A stretch of DNA of 64,000 nt from Arthrobacter sp. SLBN-100 (GCF_006715305.1 NZ_VFMY01000001.1:1860001-1924000), one strand, 5' to 3'. Shown: positions 16,391 through 25,400, counted from the stretch's first letter. The notes: a model not told the origin generated them from the sequence alone. Numbers and translations: made by a program.

Positions 16391-18089
16391 ACCCTCTAGG
16401 CTCCCCGAGGCCTGAGCTCTTCGGGAGAGTTACGGTAAAGGTACTGCCCATGTTCAGCCTGCTGCTCGCCGTGATGGAACCTCCATGGTTTTCCACGATC
16501 CGCTTTACGATGCCCAGGCCCAGCCCTACACCGGGTATTGCCGACTCGCGTACGGCATCAGACCTGAAGTACCTCGTAAAAATCTTCGGAAGGTCTTCTT
16601 CGCTGATTCCGATTCCAGTATCGGTAACCGAGAGGGAAATGGTTCCGCCCGTGTCCCACGAACGGACCGTCACGGTCCCCCCGGACGGGGAGTACTTGAT
16701 CGCATTGGACAGGAGGTTGTCCAAAACCTGGGCGACGCGGACCGGGTCTGCGGTCAGCCAGAGGGGTCGGTCTGCATCGTTGACGATTTCCACACCGCGG
16801 CTTCCAGCCTTGGGCGCCGCGGACGCGACGGAGACGCGGATCAGGTCCAGGAGGTCCATTTTCTGGGGATGGACCCCCATGGAGTCGGACGAGGCCGCGA
16901 GGAGGTCAGAGACCAAGGTGAGGAGTTTCTCGCCATTGCTTTGGGCAGTTCGCAGAAACGCTTCATGCTGGCCAGGCTGCTCTTCGGGAGAGTCCAGGAC
17001 CAGATCTAGGTATCCGAGGATTGACATCAGCGGACTCCGGAATTCGTGCGAGATGTTGGCAACGAAGTCGTCCTTTATAGCCAAGGCGTTGACAAGTTCC
17101 GTGACGTCGCTGAAAGCCAGGACGGACCCAGCAAAATTCCCCTCCTTGTCCGTCATTGCCCGCGCTGTGGACGACAGCACCCGGTTATCCGTGGGGCTGC
17201 CCAAGCGGACGATGTAATCGGAAAAGGACTGGCCCCGGGTCGCACGGGCAACCGGGCCGTGTTCAACGGGAATAGGGGTAGTCCCGTCGCTCGCCAGAAG
17301 ATTCAGGTCCTGCTCCTTGCCCGACGGCTGGGACAGTGAGCGGTTGCGCCGGTGTTGCTGGTTGACCAGGATGTCCTTGCCGGCCGCATCCACGGCTTGG
17401 ACTCCAACGCCCACAACGTCCAGCATGGTGTCCAACAGGCGCTGGCGCTCAAGGCTCTCCTCATAGGAACGCCGAAGTTCTGCCTCCTGGAGTTTCAGCC
17501 TGGTGTCCTGGCTGACCAGGCTGCTCACCAGGATGTGGACCGCCAAGGCGATCACGGCCATGATCAGTGGAAGCAGGAAGGGGCGAGCTATATCGGATGG
17601 AGTGGCTGATGCGCCGCCAAGGAGCGGCACCCCAACGGTCAAGAGAGTTGCCGCAAAGGACAGGGCCACGCCCGTCCTGCCTTCCCGGGCCGCCAGCCAA
17701 ATAACGGGGAAGGCCAGCAGCAGGCCCAGACTGGTGAAGGAGGAGGCTGTAGCCTCCCGCGCCAGGCCGACAACCACAAAGTCCAGCAGCGGAACCAGAA
17801 GGAAGGTCTTGGCTGGCAGCAGGTTCCAGGGAAGCAGCCCGCATAGGGCAGTGAGGCTGAGGGCCAAAATGAACGAGAGCTGCAGGCCGGCGTCCTGAAG
17901 TGTTGCCGGACGGACAAGAGCCAGCATTACAGCGACTATCAGCAGGGAACCCGTCAGCGGAAGTTGACTGATCAGCATGCTCCGCCGCTGGGTCACATCC
18001 CTGAAGAATCTGTCTTTGACCTGGTGGGCCAGGTCGTCCCCAACGCTTTGCTGTATTGCCGTATGGAATGCCGTGGCCGTAGTCTGCAT
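16389..18089 (-). CDS. Membrane sensor histidine kinase
   Basis: A 566-residue kinase: five to six membrane helices (about residues 45-185), a PAS-like region (about 200-320), the dimerisation/phosphoacceptor helix with NISHEFRSPLMSILGYLDLV near residue 345, and the ATPase domain with NLLSNAIKYSPSGGTV and DTGIGISEEDLPKIFTRYF plus a GLGLGIVKRIV box. No extracellular sensor domain is obvious, so sensing may occur in the membrane or by the PAS region. It is divergent from the response-regulator gene at 18218, a likely partner. Confidence 0.88.
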   Translation of the reverse strand: MQTTATAFHTAIQQSVGDDLAHQVKDRFFRDVTQRRSMLISQLPLTGSLLIVAVMLALVRPATLQDAGLQLSFILALSLTALCGLLPWNLLPAKTFLLVPLLDFVVVGLAREATASSFTSLGLLLAFPVIWLAAREGRTGVALSFAATLLTVGVPLLGGASATPSDIARPFLLPLIMAVIALAVHILVSSLVSQDTRLKLQEAELRRSYEESLERQRLLDTMLDVVGVGVQAVDAAGKDILVNQQHRRNRSLSQPSGKEQDLNLLASDGTTPIPVEHGPVARATRGQSFSDYIVRLGSPTDNRVLSSTARAMTDKEGNFAGSVLAFSDVTELVNALAIKDDFVANISHEFRSPLMSILGYLDLVLDSPEEQPGQHEAFLRTAQSNGEKLLTLVSDLLAASSDSMGVHPQKMDLLDLIRVSVASAAPKAGSRGVEIVNDADRPLWLTADPVRVAQVLDNLLSNAIKYSPSGGTVTVRSWDTGGTISLSVTDTGIGISEEDLPKIFTRYFRSDAVRESAIPGVGLGLGIVKRIVENHGGSITASSRLNMGSTFTVTLPKSSGLGEPRG

Positions 18090-18217
18090 TATTTCCCCCC
18101 GCTTTGAATGATAGACGCGGTTCCGGAGCCGTACGCAAGGAATCGCACTTTAACCGAATTATTGCCCCCTACAATGGGGAAAAGTTCTTGTACTGGGGAA
18201 AGAACGGGGAAATATAC
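18090..18217. promoter_or_regulatory. Divergent promoter region with repeated GGGGAAA words
   Basis: The 128 bp between kinase and regulator hold three GGGGAAA words (in ATGGGGAAAAG, CTGGGGAAAGA and ACGGGGAAATA), and an inverted pair GTTCTT...AAGAAC spaced by ten bases. These are candidate binding sites for the encoded regulator; no -10/-35 pair is certain. Confidence 0.35.
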
Positions 18218-18973
18218 ATGGAACGGTCTCGCGTTGCTGTGATTATCGAGGACGAGGAAGACGTCCGGGAGCTCATCTCGGTGGTATTTCGGCAAGCTGG
18301 GTTTGTGACCCATGGTGCACCAAGCGGCGAAAAGGGCGTGGACCTGGTCCGCCAGCACGATCCCATGGTAGTGACACTCGACGTTGAGATGGCCGACATG
18401 GACGGGTTTGAAGCGGCCCGGCGCATCCGCTTGTTCAGTGACAGTTACGTCATTATGCTGACGGGCCGGGACGATGAGGCGGACGCGATGATGGGGCTGG
18501 ATAACGGAGCCGACGATTACATCGTCAAGCCTTTCCGCCCGCGGGAATTGCGGTCCCGGATTAACGCGCTGCTCCGGCGGCCCCGCTGGCAGGACGGCCC
18601 GGCGTCAACTCTCAACCACCACCACGCTGGAGGCAGCGGGCGCCGTTCCACCGATCGGCTTGAGCACAACGGCCTGGTGCTGAATGTCCGTACCCGGAAG
18701 GTCGAGGCGGACGGAATCGAACTTGACCTCAGCGGGCGTGAATTCGACCTCCTTCACACGCTCATGGAAAGCACCTGGGTCCACCGCAGCAAGGCGGACT
18801 TGGCGCAGAAACTGCGTGCTGCGCATTACGAGACCGGTGAGCCTGTGACGCGGAGGGAAGAATGGGCAGTCGATTCCCTCGTAGCCAGCCTGCGCGAGAA
18901 GCTGGGGGACACCGAGCGCCCGTATCGCTGGCTCCGGGCGGACCCCGGGGGTTACTCGCTGGCGGTTTCGTAA
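18218..18973 (+). CDS. OmpR-type response regulator
   Basis: A 251-residue regulator. The receiver domain (about 5-118) has the acidic cluster IEDEED, phospho-acceptor Asp in VVTLDVEMADMDG, Thr in MLTGRDDE and Lys in YIVKPFRPREL. A linker of about 30 residues follows, then a winged-helix effector domain (LSGREFDLLHTLMES ... SLVASLREKLGD ... GGYSLAV). I chose ATG 18218; an upstream in-frame ATG at 18104 would add 38 unlikely residues. It is paired with the divergent histidine kinase. Confidence 0.88.
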   Translation: MERSRVAVIIEDEEDVRELISVVFRQAGFVTHGAPSGEKGVDLVRQHDPMVVTLDVEMADMDGFEAARRIRLFSDSYVIMLTGRDDEADAMMGLDNGADDYIVKPFRPRELRSRINALLRRPRWQDGPASTLNHHHAGGSGRRSTDRLEHNGLVLNVRTRKVEADGIELDLSGREFDLLHTLMESTWVHRSKADLAQKLRAAHYETGEPVTRREEWAVDSLVASLREKLGDTERPYRWLRADPGGYSLAVS

Positions 18974-19249
18974 ACCCAAGAGCGGAGCGGCCCGGCATTC
19001 CCGATCCCGACGAGGGCGGCACGGCGGCCAAGCCGTCGGGTGGGGGTTAAAAGTGCTCCACGACGGCAGGGGTTTCAGGTACGACGGCGGGCGGGTGTAC
19101 TCGGCGTGAGCGCCCGCGAGATTTGAGCGGCAACGGAAAACTCACTGCTACGGACGCTTCATTAGGCAATTGGCGTGGCAATATGTGTGTGGGCGGGGTG
19201 GGTATCTTTGTCGGCGTGGCGGTAGTGTCCGCGCAGGACCTCAGTTCAT

Positions 19250-19490
19250 GGGCGAGCCGCCGTGCCAGCCGCCGTTCCAGTCGCCGCACAAGATGGTCAT
19301 CACCTGCACACGCTCAACGCCGCGGGCATCACGGCGGCGCCTTGGCAAGAGGTGGGGAACATTCCAGGCATGGTCGGAGAGGCATAGGGCGGACGACGAC
19401 AAGCTGTTCCTACACTGCCATGAGTTCATCGTCGCCGAGCAGGAGGTATTCGTTGCACCGTCTGGATCTGGCGCGGCGCGGCGAAATGTG
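19250..19490 (-). pseudogene. Decayed copy of the bkdA 5' half
   Basis: Nucleotide similarity to bkdA is clear in blocks: CAAGATGGTCATCACCTGCA and ACGCCGCGGGCATCACGGCG match 7500-7555, CGACGACAAGCTG and CCATGAGTTCATCGTCGCCG match 7690-7745, and CATCTGGATCTGG-like words match near 7820. Internal deletions join these blocks and no frame survives. It lies directly before a copy of the bkdA/lrp regulatory block and a decayed lrp, divergently, as the ancestral pair would be. Confidence 0.75.
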
Positions 19491-19509
19491 TCGTCCTCCA
19501 CTGATCCCG

Positions 19510-19990
19510 CTGTGGGCGACGAATTTGTGAGTGTGACCCAGATTACCGACGGGAGCCGGGGAGATACTGGCGGGCAAGGACGCTGCCACGAAACAGGTGT
19601 GCTAGACGAGATCGATCACAGGACCATTGCCGAGCTGACCCGGGACGGTCGGACGTCCGTCACTCGCGTAGCGGAGAACGTCCATATTTCCGGGGCGCGC
19701 GTACACCGAATCAGCAGGCTCACCAGCGAGGCGGTGCTGTCCAGGTTCATGGCGCTCGTGGACCCGGTCAAGGCCCGGCTCCGCTCGTCCGTTTACGCGA
19801 CGCCGAGGTTAAAGCAGGATTCCTGCGGGCAACTCCGTGACCAGCTCGGCGCCGACTTCGTGGTGATCCTGCTGGGCGCGCCGTGGACAAGATCGACCTG
19901 CGGCCCGTCATCTTCGACCAGCTGCAGTCCATGCCCGGGGCGCTGGATACCCAGACGTTCCTGGTGTTCGAGGACCTGGACACGCGTTAA
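19510..19990 (+). pseudogene. Decayed Lrp copy
   Basis: A third Lrp copy. The winged helix is readable (LDEIDHRTIAELTRDGRTS, then ARVHRISRLTSEAVLSRFMA), but one residue is lost in the recognition region. About 42 bases are missing in the RAM domain (the segment corresponding to IPEVHHVALVGGDF), and a frameshift follows; the end matches the intact gene again in another frame. It is followed, convergently, by the second copy of the 34-residue gene, exactly as after the HTH-less copy. Confidence 0.8.
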
Positions 19991-19993
19991 TTC

Positions 19994-20098
19994 TTAGTGG
20001 CGGGCTTTTACCGTCATGAGTCCTGCGGCTAGAGGCCCATCCCCCGCGAGTGATGCCAGCATGCCGCCCAGTGCTACTGCGTATTCGGCGATAGTCAT
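19994..20098 (-). CDS. 34-residue small membrane protein, copy 2
   Basis: Hand translation gives 34 residues starting MTIAEYAVALGGMLASLAGD and ending VKARH. It has the same length and layout as the product at 11955-12059 (EY-VALGGML core, LAAG, basic C-terminal tail). The ribosome site is weak (GGGGTGGGG). An Asp and a Pro interrupt the hydrophobic stretch, so this copy may be losing function like the lrp copy beside it. Confidence 0.45.
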   Translation of the reverse strand: MTIAEYAVALGGMLASLAGDGPLAAGLMTVKARH

Positions 20099-20220
20099 TT
20101 CCGCTGCCCCACCCCAGTCCTGCCTGATTGACCCCAGCTACGCCCGGAAGTTCCGCATTGCCTGACGGCTCGGCAGTAGCTTTGGTAAAGATACGTACAC
20201 GTCCAAGCACAGTAGCGTTC

Positions 20221-20427
20221 CTACGTTATGAGGTAGCTGTCGGGCTCCTGCTGCCGGCCATTAGCATTCTTGACGAACGGAAGCCTGCTGGCGAGCGCCT
20301 TGAGCCCGATAATAGGCAGCAGGATCAGTGCGCCAGTCACGGACAGGGCGGTGAGGCCCGCCATCTCCAGGTTTTCCCGCTTCGGGGTACGGCCACGCAG
20401 CGGCCCACCATCCATAAGGTTCATCAT
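20221..20427 (-). CDS. Possible small single-helix membrane protein
   Basis: From ATG 20427 the frame gives 68 residues with one strong hydrophobic segment (MAGLTALSVTGALILLPIIG) and a hydrophilic tail ending DSYLIT. There is no good ribosome site and no family recognised. It could be a genuine small gene or a remnant. Confidence 0.3.
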   Translation of the reverse strand: MMNLMDGGPLRGRTPKRENLEMAGLTALSVTGALILLPIIGLKALASRLPFVKNANGRQQEPDSYLIT

Positions 20428-20572
20428 GGTCTGAGGGTAGGTTCCGACGGCGGCACGGCGCCCCAGTATTGAGTACCTGTTTTTCCGGTGGGAGACACTC
20501 GTGGGCAGACTGGCAAGCCCCGTACTCCAGTTCCGTGAACGCGAGCGCAAGAGCTACCCGCAAAGGCAGTTC

Positions 20573-21919
20573 CTAGCGGTACCCGTCGACGATTGCGGCG
20601 GCAATCTCTTTGTATGCCCGTCGGGTCTCAGGCTTCAGCACGTCAAGGGTGACCAGGTCGCCATCCGCAACGCCGCGGTCGTGCGGAACGGCGATCAGCT
20701 CGCGGCAGATGCCGGAGAGGTGTTCCTCAATGGCGTCCTTGTCCACCCGGGAGGACACCTCGTCCTTGTCCGTGATCACCACGATGGCGTTCCGAGCCAG
20801 GTCCTCGTAACCGTGGCTGGCCAGCCAGTGCAGCGTGCTCCGGGCACGCTTCGCACCACTGACGGCGTAGCCGGCGGCGATGACGAGGTTGTCAGCGGAC
20901 TGCAGGATCCCGCTCATGGCGTTGTGCGTGACGCCGGTACCGCAGTCGGTCAGCGCCACCGAGTAGTAGCTGGAAATGAGCTTGCGGATCCGCAGGTATT
21001 CGGCGGCGGTCAGGGAGTCCGAGACCTCCGGGTCCTGCTCCCCCGCGATCAGGTGGAGGCGGCCGGCGTGATGCATGTAGCGGGCCAGTCCGGTGAGGGA
21101 GTCGATGGAGTCGATGTTGCGGAGCAGGTCGGTGATGGTGCGGGGGCTGGCCTGCTGGTAGATCCCCTCCCCCAAGGCGCGCTCCACCAGGTCGCCGGAG
21201 TCCGGGTTGGCGTCGATCGCGCAGGGTGCGTCACCCCGGTACTCCGCGAGGGTCAGGCCGACCCCCACGGTGGTGGAGGTCTTGCCGATGCCGCCCTTGA
21301 GGCTCAGGACCGCGGTGTTGTAACTGCCCTGCAGTTGCCGGGAGATGCGGCGCCCCAGTTCTTCCTCCTGGCGCTGCTTCGAACCGGGACCCATGTTCCA
21401 GGCCCCGCCGGTCATCTTGTAGATCGCTCCGCGGAAACCGCCCACAGGGCGCGGCTTCTGCTCTTTCACGAACAGCCCGGGAGAGCTGATGAAGTCCGGC
21501 ATGGGGCTCTCAGCAATGGCGTCGGCAACGGTGGGCCGGCTGCGGCGGAAGGCGGGAGTTTCGGGGGGATCGTCCGACGGCGGCGGTGCGGCTTCAGCCT
21601 CAGCGCCGGCTGGCACGGAGGTAATGGTGTCCTGGGCGGCAGACTGCGCAGAGACAGGCGCCCGGGTGGGGGCCGGAACGTGGGTGGCCGGCTTTGCCTC
21701 GTCGGCTGCGGCGGCCGCCTCGGCCCAGGAAGTCCTTCTCGTCACGGGCTGGCCGGCGTCGGGCTGGCTGGAAGTGCTGGGTGTTACGGCTGGCATGGTT
21801 CCTGTCCGGGCATCCGTCAGTTCGCCGTCGGCGCGACGAAGGTCACGGCGTCGGCGCCGCTGCGGCTGCCCTGCATCCTCTGCATGGGCGCGTGCGTTCT
21901 GATCCGCCGGATCGGGCAT
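20573..21919 (-). CDS. ParA/MinD-like ATPase with long disordered N-terminus (EspI-like)
   Basis: A 448-residue protein. Residues 1-180 are rich in Ala, Pro, Arg and Gln and probably disordered. The rest is a deviant-Walker ATPase: SLKGGIGKTSTTVGVGLTLA near residue 206, CAIDANPDSGDLVERAL, and YYSVALTDCGTGVTHNAMSG. This layout matches EspI-type proteins near actinobacterial type VII secretion loci, though no Ess/ESX core gene is in the window; a partitioning or polar-localisation role is the alternative. It lies downstream of two tiny membrane-protein genes on the same strand. Confidence 0.75.
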   Translation of the reverse strand: MPDPADQNARAHAEDAGQPQRRRRRDLRRADGELTDARTGTMPAVTPSTSSQPDAGQPVTRRTSWAEAAAAADEAKPATHVPAPTRAPVSAQSAAQDTITSVPAGAEAEAAPPPSDDPPETPAFRRSRPTVADAIAESPMPDFISSPGLFVKEQKPRPVGGFRGAIYKMTGGAWNMGPGSKQRQEEELGRRISRQLQGSYNTAVLSLKGGIGKTSTTVGVGLTLAEYRGDAPCAIDANPDSGDLVERALGEGIYQQASPRTITDLLRNIDSIDSLTGLARYMHHAGRLHLIAGEQDPEVSDSLTAAEYLRIRKLISSYYSVALTDCGTGVTHNAMSGILQSADNLVIAAGYAVSGAKRARSTLHWLASHGYEDLARNAIVVITDKDEVSSRVDKDAIEEHLSGICRELIAVPHDRGVADGDLVTLDVLKPETRRAYKEIAAAIVDGYR

Positions 21920-22005
21920 GTCTGTCCCCCCAGGACGTTCGGCAAAATGTTCTGCAGCACTGGTTCAAACAGTAAGTCTAGGGGCTTGGGCAGAGAATGC
22001 CCGGG

Positions 22006-22125
22006 TCAGACGCGGGCAAGGGCGGCGGCAACCACAGTTGTCGTGAGAATCAGGAGAATGGCCAGAATGGCGTACCCCTGCCACTTGGGACGGCCTTTAT
22101 GGGGATTGATGTCGACGTACGGCAT
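22006..22125 (-). CDS. 39-residue single-helix membrane protein
   Basis: Hand translation gives MPYVDINPHKGRPKWQGYAI followed by a hydrophobic helix (LAILLILTTTVVAAALA) and a short end. The ATG lies two bases after the stop of the gene at 22128-22286, an operon-like spacing. An N-terminal basic segment and a C-terminal helix suggest a small membrane protein with the N-terminus in the cytoplasm. No family known to me. Confidence 0.55.
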   Translation of the reverse strand: MPYVDINPHKGRPKWQGYAILAILLILTTTVVAAALARV

Positions 22126-22127
22126 GG

Positions 22128-22286
22128 CTAGCGGCGGTTACCTCGGGGTGCGGTGCGGACGGGAATCCGGATGGCGCGGCGCTTGAGCCGCAGCATCTGG
22201 TACAGGACGAAGAACGGAACCAGCAGCGTGCCCAGGAGCGCGCAGAGCGCCAGGGCGAAGTCGGATATAGCCACGAGAGCCTCCAT
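22128..22286 (-). CDS. 52-residue single-helix membrane protein
   Basis: Hand translation gives a 52-residue product starting MEALVAISDFALALCALLGT, continuing hydrophobic to FFVLYQ, then a strongly basic tail (MLRLKRRAIRIPVR). It looks like a membrane anchor with a cytoplasmic basic tail. It precedes the 39-residue gene by two bases and the ATPase gene by about 200 bp, so all three may be one transcript. Confidence 0.55.
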   Translation of the reverse strand: MEALVAISDFALALCALLGTLLVPFFVLYQMLRLKRRAIRIPVRTAPRGNRR

Positions 22287-22844
22287 TGGTCACAGTGATC
22301 CCCATCGACCATGACCTAACCATGTGAGATGCGGATTGACAAGTTAAGTCAACGACTGCCCAGCAACCGCTTTCCTACCTAGACGGTCGCAGGAGGCGCT
22401 TCTACCGCGAGAATCCAAGGAAGTAAGGGTACTTTGCACTTTCCTTGCATACGTAGCTTCCAGGATCAAGTCACGCCGTAAATGACACTTCCTCCTTCCC
22501 ACCGAACTAGCCCCCGCCACCCTTTCCCTTGGTAATTGGCCAGCCACTGGCGCAGTGACTGCTGGTCCCCAACACTGCTTCGGCCGCAGCTTCCATTCGC
22601 TTATGCACGTGGCCTCGAGCCGTCCCGGCCGGATGATGAACACGTGCCCGCGGCGGCAAGGCACACGATGAGGATGATGCCGGCGATGGAGAAGACCAAG
22701 ACGAGCCCGCTCGTTCAGCGCAGAGGCCGATGTGGTGTTCGCTTCGATCACGATCCGTGCGGCAGCCGCTTCGGAGGCCGCCGCGGAGGAACTGACTGAT
22801 GGTGAAGCCGTCGGGGACGTGCTTTCTGCGGCCCCTGTGGTCTC
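22287..22844. other. Non-coding stretch, no gene supported
   Basis: No frame here has both a plausible start and a recognisable protein. A hydrophobic segment can be read on the minus strand around 22650-22720 (LVLVFSIAGIILIVCLAAA), but it is preceded by a stop and has no start codon with a ribosome site; it may be a gene fragment. Confidence 0.5.
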
Positions 22845-23005
22845 CTCGGCGCCGCAATGTCCCTGTTCGTCCTGTGGTTGGCACGTCGCGACCAGGACGA
22901 ACGCCGGACCTTCATTCCTACCGCATTCGAATCCAGGCCCTGGTGATGGCAGGAAATTGGTCCTACAGCCTCTACCTGATCCACAGTCCCATCCTGGGTG
23001 TCTAG
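22845..23005 (+). pseudogene. C-terminal remnant of an acyltransferase-3 gene
   Basis: Two + frames joined by one frameshift near 22950 read as GLLGAAMSLFVLWLARRDQD, RRTFIPTAFESRP, then LVMAGNWSYSLYLIHSPIL. The last segment is the conserved C-terminal 'G..SYSLYL.H.P' of OafA-like acyltransferases. The rest of the gene is missing. Its stop overlaps that of the convergent radical SAM gene (CTAG). Confidence 0.6.
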
Positions 23006-24081
23006 CGGACGAGTGACGCGCGGCGTTTCTGCACCATAACCTGGAAGATTCTCCAGTAGTCCAGCGGGCCTCGCTGATAGATGAAAGTGCAGTTGCGCTG
23101 GCAGGAGAATGTGCGGGATCGTAGCTGCCGAGCAGCCTCGCTGCGAACGATCGTGTCGATGCTGTCGGTGAGGACATTCCCCACCTTCTCTGAATACCTT
23201 TCGCACAACTTGACGGAGCCGTCGTGCTGGATGAAAAGATTCTCGATGGCCGTCGGGCAGTGGCTGCGCTTGGTTTCCCTGCCGTCGAAATAGGTGGGCC
23301 AACGGCGTATGTGCGCCGGCGTGTTCGTGATGTTCTTGGCTAGACCTGAATTGATCGCATCGGTCAGCTCCATGATCTGGTCATCGAGCACGTCGCGATC
23401 GACCTTCATGATCCGCGCAGCAACCTTATTGTCGGCGAGCACGGGCTGGTAATGGACGCTCATCCCGACGTCGTCAGCGAACCGCGCGATGTCGTTCAAC
23501 TCTTCAACGTTAAAGTTGGTCACCGTCGTCTTCAATCCCAAATGGGGAGTCAGGGCACGGGTGCTGGCGGCCGCGGAGAGTGCGCGAATATTAGCTTGCA
23601 CCCGTTCGGTCTCGTCGACTCCGCGCATTCGCTTGTACGTCGTGGGTCGAAGCGAGTCAAACGAAACATGCAGCGCCAGAGGTTCCACGTCGAGTATCTC
23701 CTCGATTTTCTTTTGGTCGAGAAGGATGCCGTTCGTCACCAACGAGAACATGACATTTCGGTCGTGGCAGTAACGAAGCAGGTCCGTGAGACCTTCGACG
23801 AGAAGGGGCTCACCTCCCACGAAGGAGATCTTTATGTCGGGGTTATGGACCACGAGCTTATCCACGACAGTCCGCCACTGTTCGACGGTAAGAGTTCCTT
23901 CGAGGGTATGTCTGGCCCAGGAGCTACACATACCGCAGCTCGAATTGCAGTACATATCGAGAACGATCACGGCATTTCCGTACCGTTTCGGAGTGACCCT
24001 GAAGAAGCGGTAGATCTGAAGCTGCCCCCAGTTGCGAAACAGGGTTCGGGCCAGCCGGAAGTGCGAAGCAAGCATGCTCAT
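23002..24081 (-). CDS. Radical SAM protein with SPASM-like C-terminus
   Basis: A 359-residue radical SAM enzyme. The iron-sulfur motif CNSSCGMC (CX3CX2C) is near residue 50, followed by SFVGGEPLLVEGLTDLLRYC and SLVTNGILLD typical of the SAM-binding barrel. The C-terminal part has further cysteines (HCPTAIENLF, KLCERY, CQRNC), suggesting an auxiliary cluster of the SPASM/twitch type. No precursor peptide is seen beside it. It lies at the edge of the exopolysaccharide locus, where such enzymes can modify sugars or peptides. Substrate unknown. Confidence 0.85.
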   Translation of the reverse strand: MSMLASHFRLARTLFRNWGQLQIYRFFRVTPKRYGNAVIVLDMYCNSSCGMCSSWARHTLEGTLTVEQWRTVVDKLVVHNPDIKISFVGGEPLLVEGLTDLLRYCHDRNVMFSLVTNGILLDQKKIEEILDVEPLALHVSFDSLRPTTYKRMRGVDETERVQANIRALSAAASTRALTPHLGLKTTVTNFNVEELNDIARFADDVGMSVHYQPVLADNKVAARIMKVDRDVLDDQIMELTDAINSGLAKNITNTPAHIRRWPTYFDGRETKRSHCPTAIENLFIQHDGSVKLCERYSEKVGNVLTDSIDTIVRSEAARQLRSRTFSCQRNCTFIYQRGPLDYWRIFQVMVQKRRASLVR

Positions 24082-24983
24082 CCCCCAAGTCTCTTGCGAC
24101 GTTGCCTCTCACTGTACCCGAGATTCTGTTTCAAAATAGCAATAGGGGCGTCTTCGCCTGATAGACACGCACCCCATCTTAGCCATCCATCTCTTTGGGG
24201 ATGGCGTAATACCGAAGCATAAGCTCCTCCGGGGATACATGAGATGAGTTAAGTTCCCGAACTAGGGTCTACGACAATTTCTGTCCTACAAGCTAGATCA
24301 GGTTATGTTTGCAAATAAAAGGGCAGCAAGCTGTACCGCAGGGCGTTTAGGCTAAACTTAAACAAGCCCAAAACTCAACAGCAGACGCTCTAGTATCGTG
24401 GATACGTTCGGGAATGTCATCGTGCATTTTGACCGCTTGGGTCAAATCGCAAGTTCAAACAATCATCTTGCCTTTGAAGGCCAATCGGGCAGATCATCAT
24501 CGCCCTGCTGGACCAACAGCAGGTCTCTCCAAGGAGTCGGCCATCAGCTTTGGATTAATCGGGGGACGCGAAGTTATACCGCTCAGCAGCGGCAACTCTC
24601 GCGGTGAGTCCCGGAACCAGACTGTGGAGTGCCAGGGGTGACCTTAGTTACGCGCGTCTTCAACCAGTTGTCTATTGCTACGTTCACGACAACCTGGAAG
24701 GCGTTTGTCGATGTTGACGCCTCAAACGCGTCTGTAACTTTTAGCCTCGCTCTCTGGAAGGTAACTTAACCACTTCCGTCCTCCTTCGTAACCTCACGGC
24801 CGGTCACGTGGTGAAGCTGAATCTCCGTAACTCAGGGGTCGACATTCCGGGCTACGGACAGCCAATGATCAGGAAAATGTCGCAGGGCGCCGCCAGTTTG
24901 AGGTGACGTTTCAGCGCTTTTACCGGGCCGAATATCACGCTCACGCCTCTCCGCATAAACGTCACTGCGGCATAGGAGTTGAG
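24082..24983. other. Gene-poor stretch with a broken beta-rich ORF
   Basis: About 900 AT-richer bases hold no intact gene. At 24640-24906 two + frames join into a beta-sandwich-like sequence (FTTTWKAFVDVDASNASVTF then SVLLRNLTAGHVVKLNLRN), broken near 24768; this resembles the C-terminal part of a jelly-roll or phage-tail-like domain, but I cannot name a family. The rest looks like decayed sequence. Confidence 0.4.
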
Positions 24984-25136
24984 ATGGAAGGCATTCTCTA
25001 TATTCTTAGTCAGATTGGGATGGCATTGGCGCGAGCAACTGCAGAGAAATCGCGACTCAATGCCGAACTTGCTCGGCTAAACGCTGATAAAAGCGGGACT
25101 ACATTCAATGAGAGCAACACGTTCTCCGGGACTTAG
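24984..25136 (+). CDS. 50-residue hypothetical protein with a coiled segment
   Basis: MEGILYILSQIGMALARATA begins a 50-residue product with an amphipathic alpha-helical middle (EKSRLNAELARLNADK) and a Thr/Ser-rich end. AGGAG stands five bases before the ATG, the best ribosome site in this stretch. It lies just after the broken beta-rich ORF, so it may be a surviving piece of the same lost unit. Confidence 0.4.
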   Translation: MEGILYILSQIGMALARATAEKSRLNAELARLNADKSGTTFNESNTFSGT

Positions 25137-25282
25137 ACAGCCCAATCCCGAACGACACCCGCAAGTTGCGCCAGGTTGCGGCATAAAGGCACGGTAGCGG
25201 GCGAGGTCATTCTCTGCAATGTTTTCCCAGAGGAGCATTTTGCTAGTCCTGGGCTAAGACTAGACTGCGCTCAGGGGAATCG

Positions 25283-25400
25283 GTGCGGGCGGCTGGGCGT
25301 GCGGAACTGGATGCAAAGGTCAGGCGAGCTTACGAGGACTCGACCGGGATCTACGGGGCGCCGCGGGTCCAAGCGGTACTGGGCCGGAACGGTAGCGGCG
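25283..25400 (+). pseudogene. IS3-family transposase OrfB fragment
   Basis: The frame reads RAELDAKVRRAYEDSTGIYG followed by APRVQAVL, the standard N-terminal HTH_21 region of IS3-family OrfB (usual form '+R.F..S.G.YG.PR+...L'). Similarity ends soon after. It is a short insertion-sequence remnant next to the exopolysaccharide genes. Confidence 0.7.

Noticed and set aside
20501..22186. Open frame of about 560 codons on the + strand opposite the ParA-like ATPase
   Set aside because: Antisense of a high-GC gene; composition dominated by Val, Gly, Arg and Asp with no motif or ribosome site.
20573..22286. Type VII secretion locus
   Set aside because: Only an EspI-like ATPase is present; no EccC, EccD, WXG100 or mycosin gene lies nearby. 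The S8 protease at 61 kb is unrelated.
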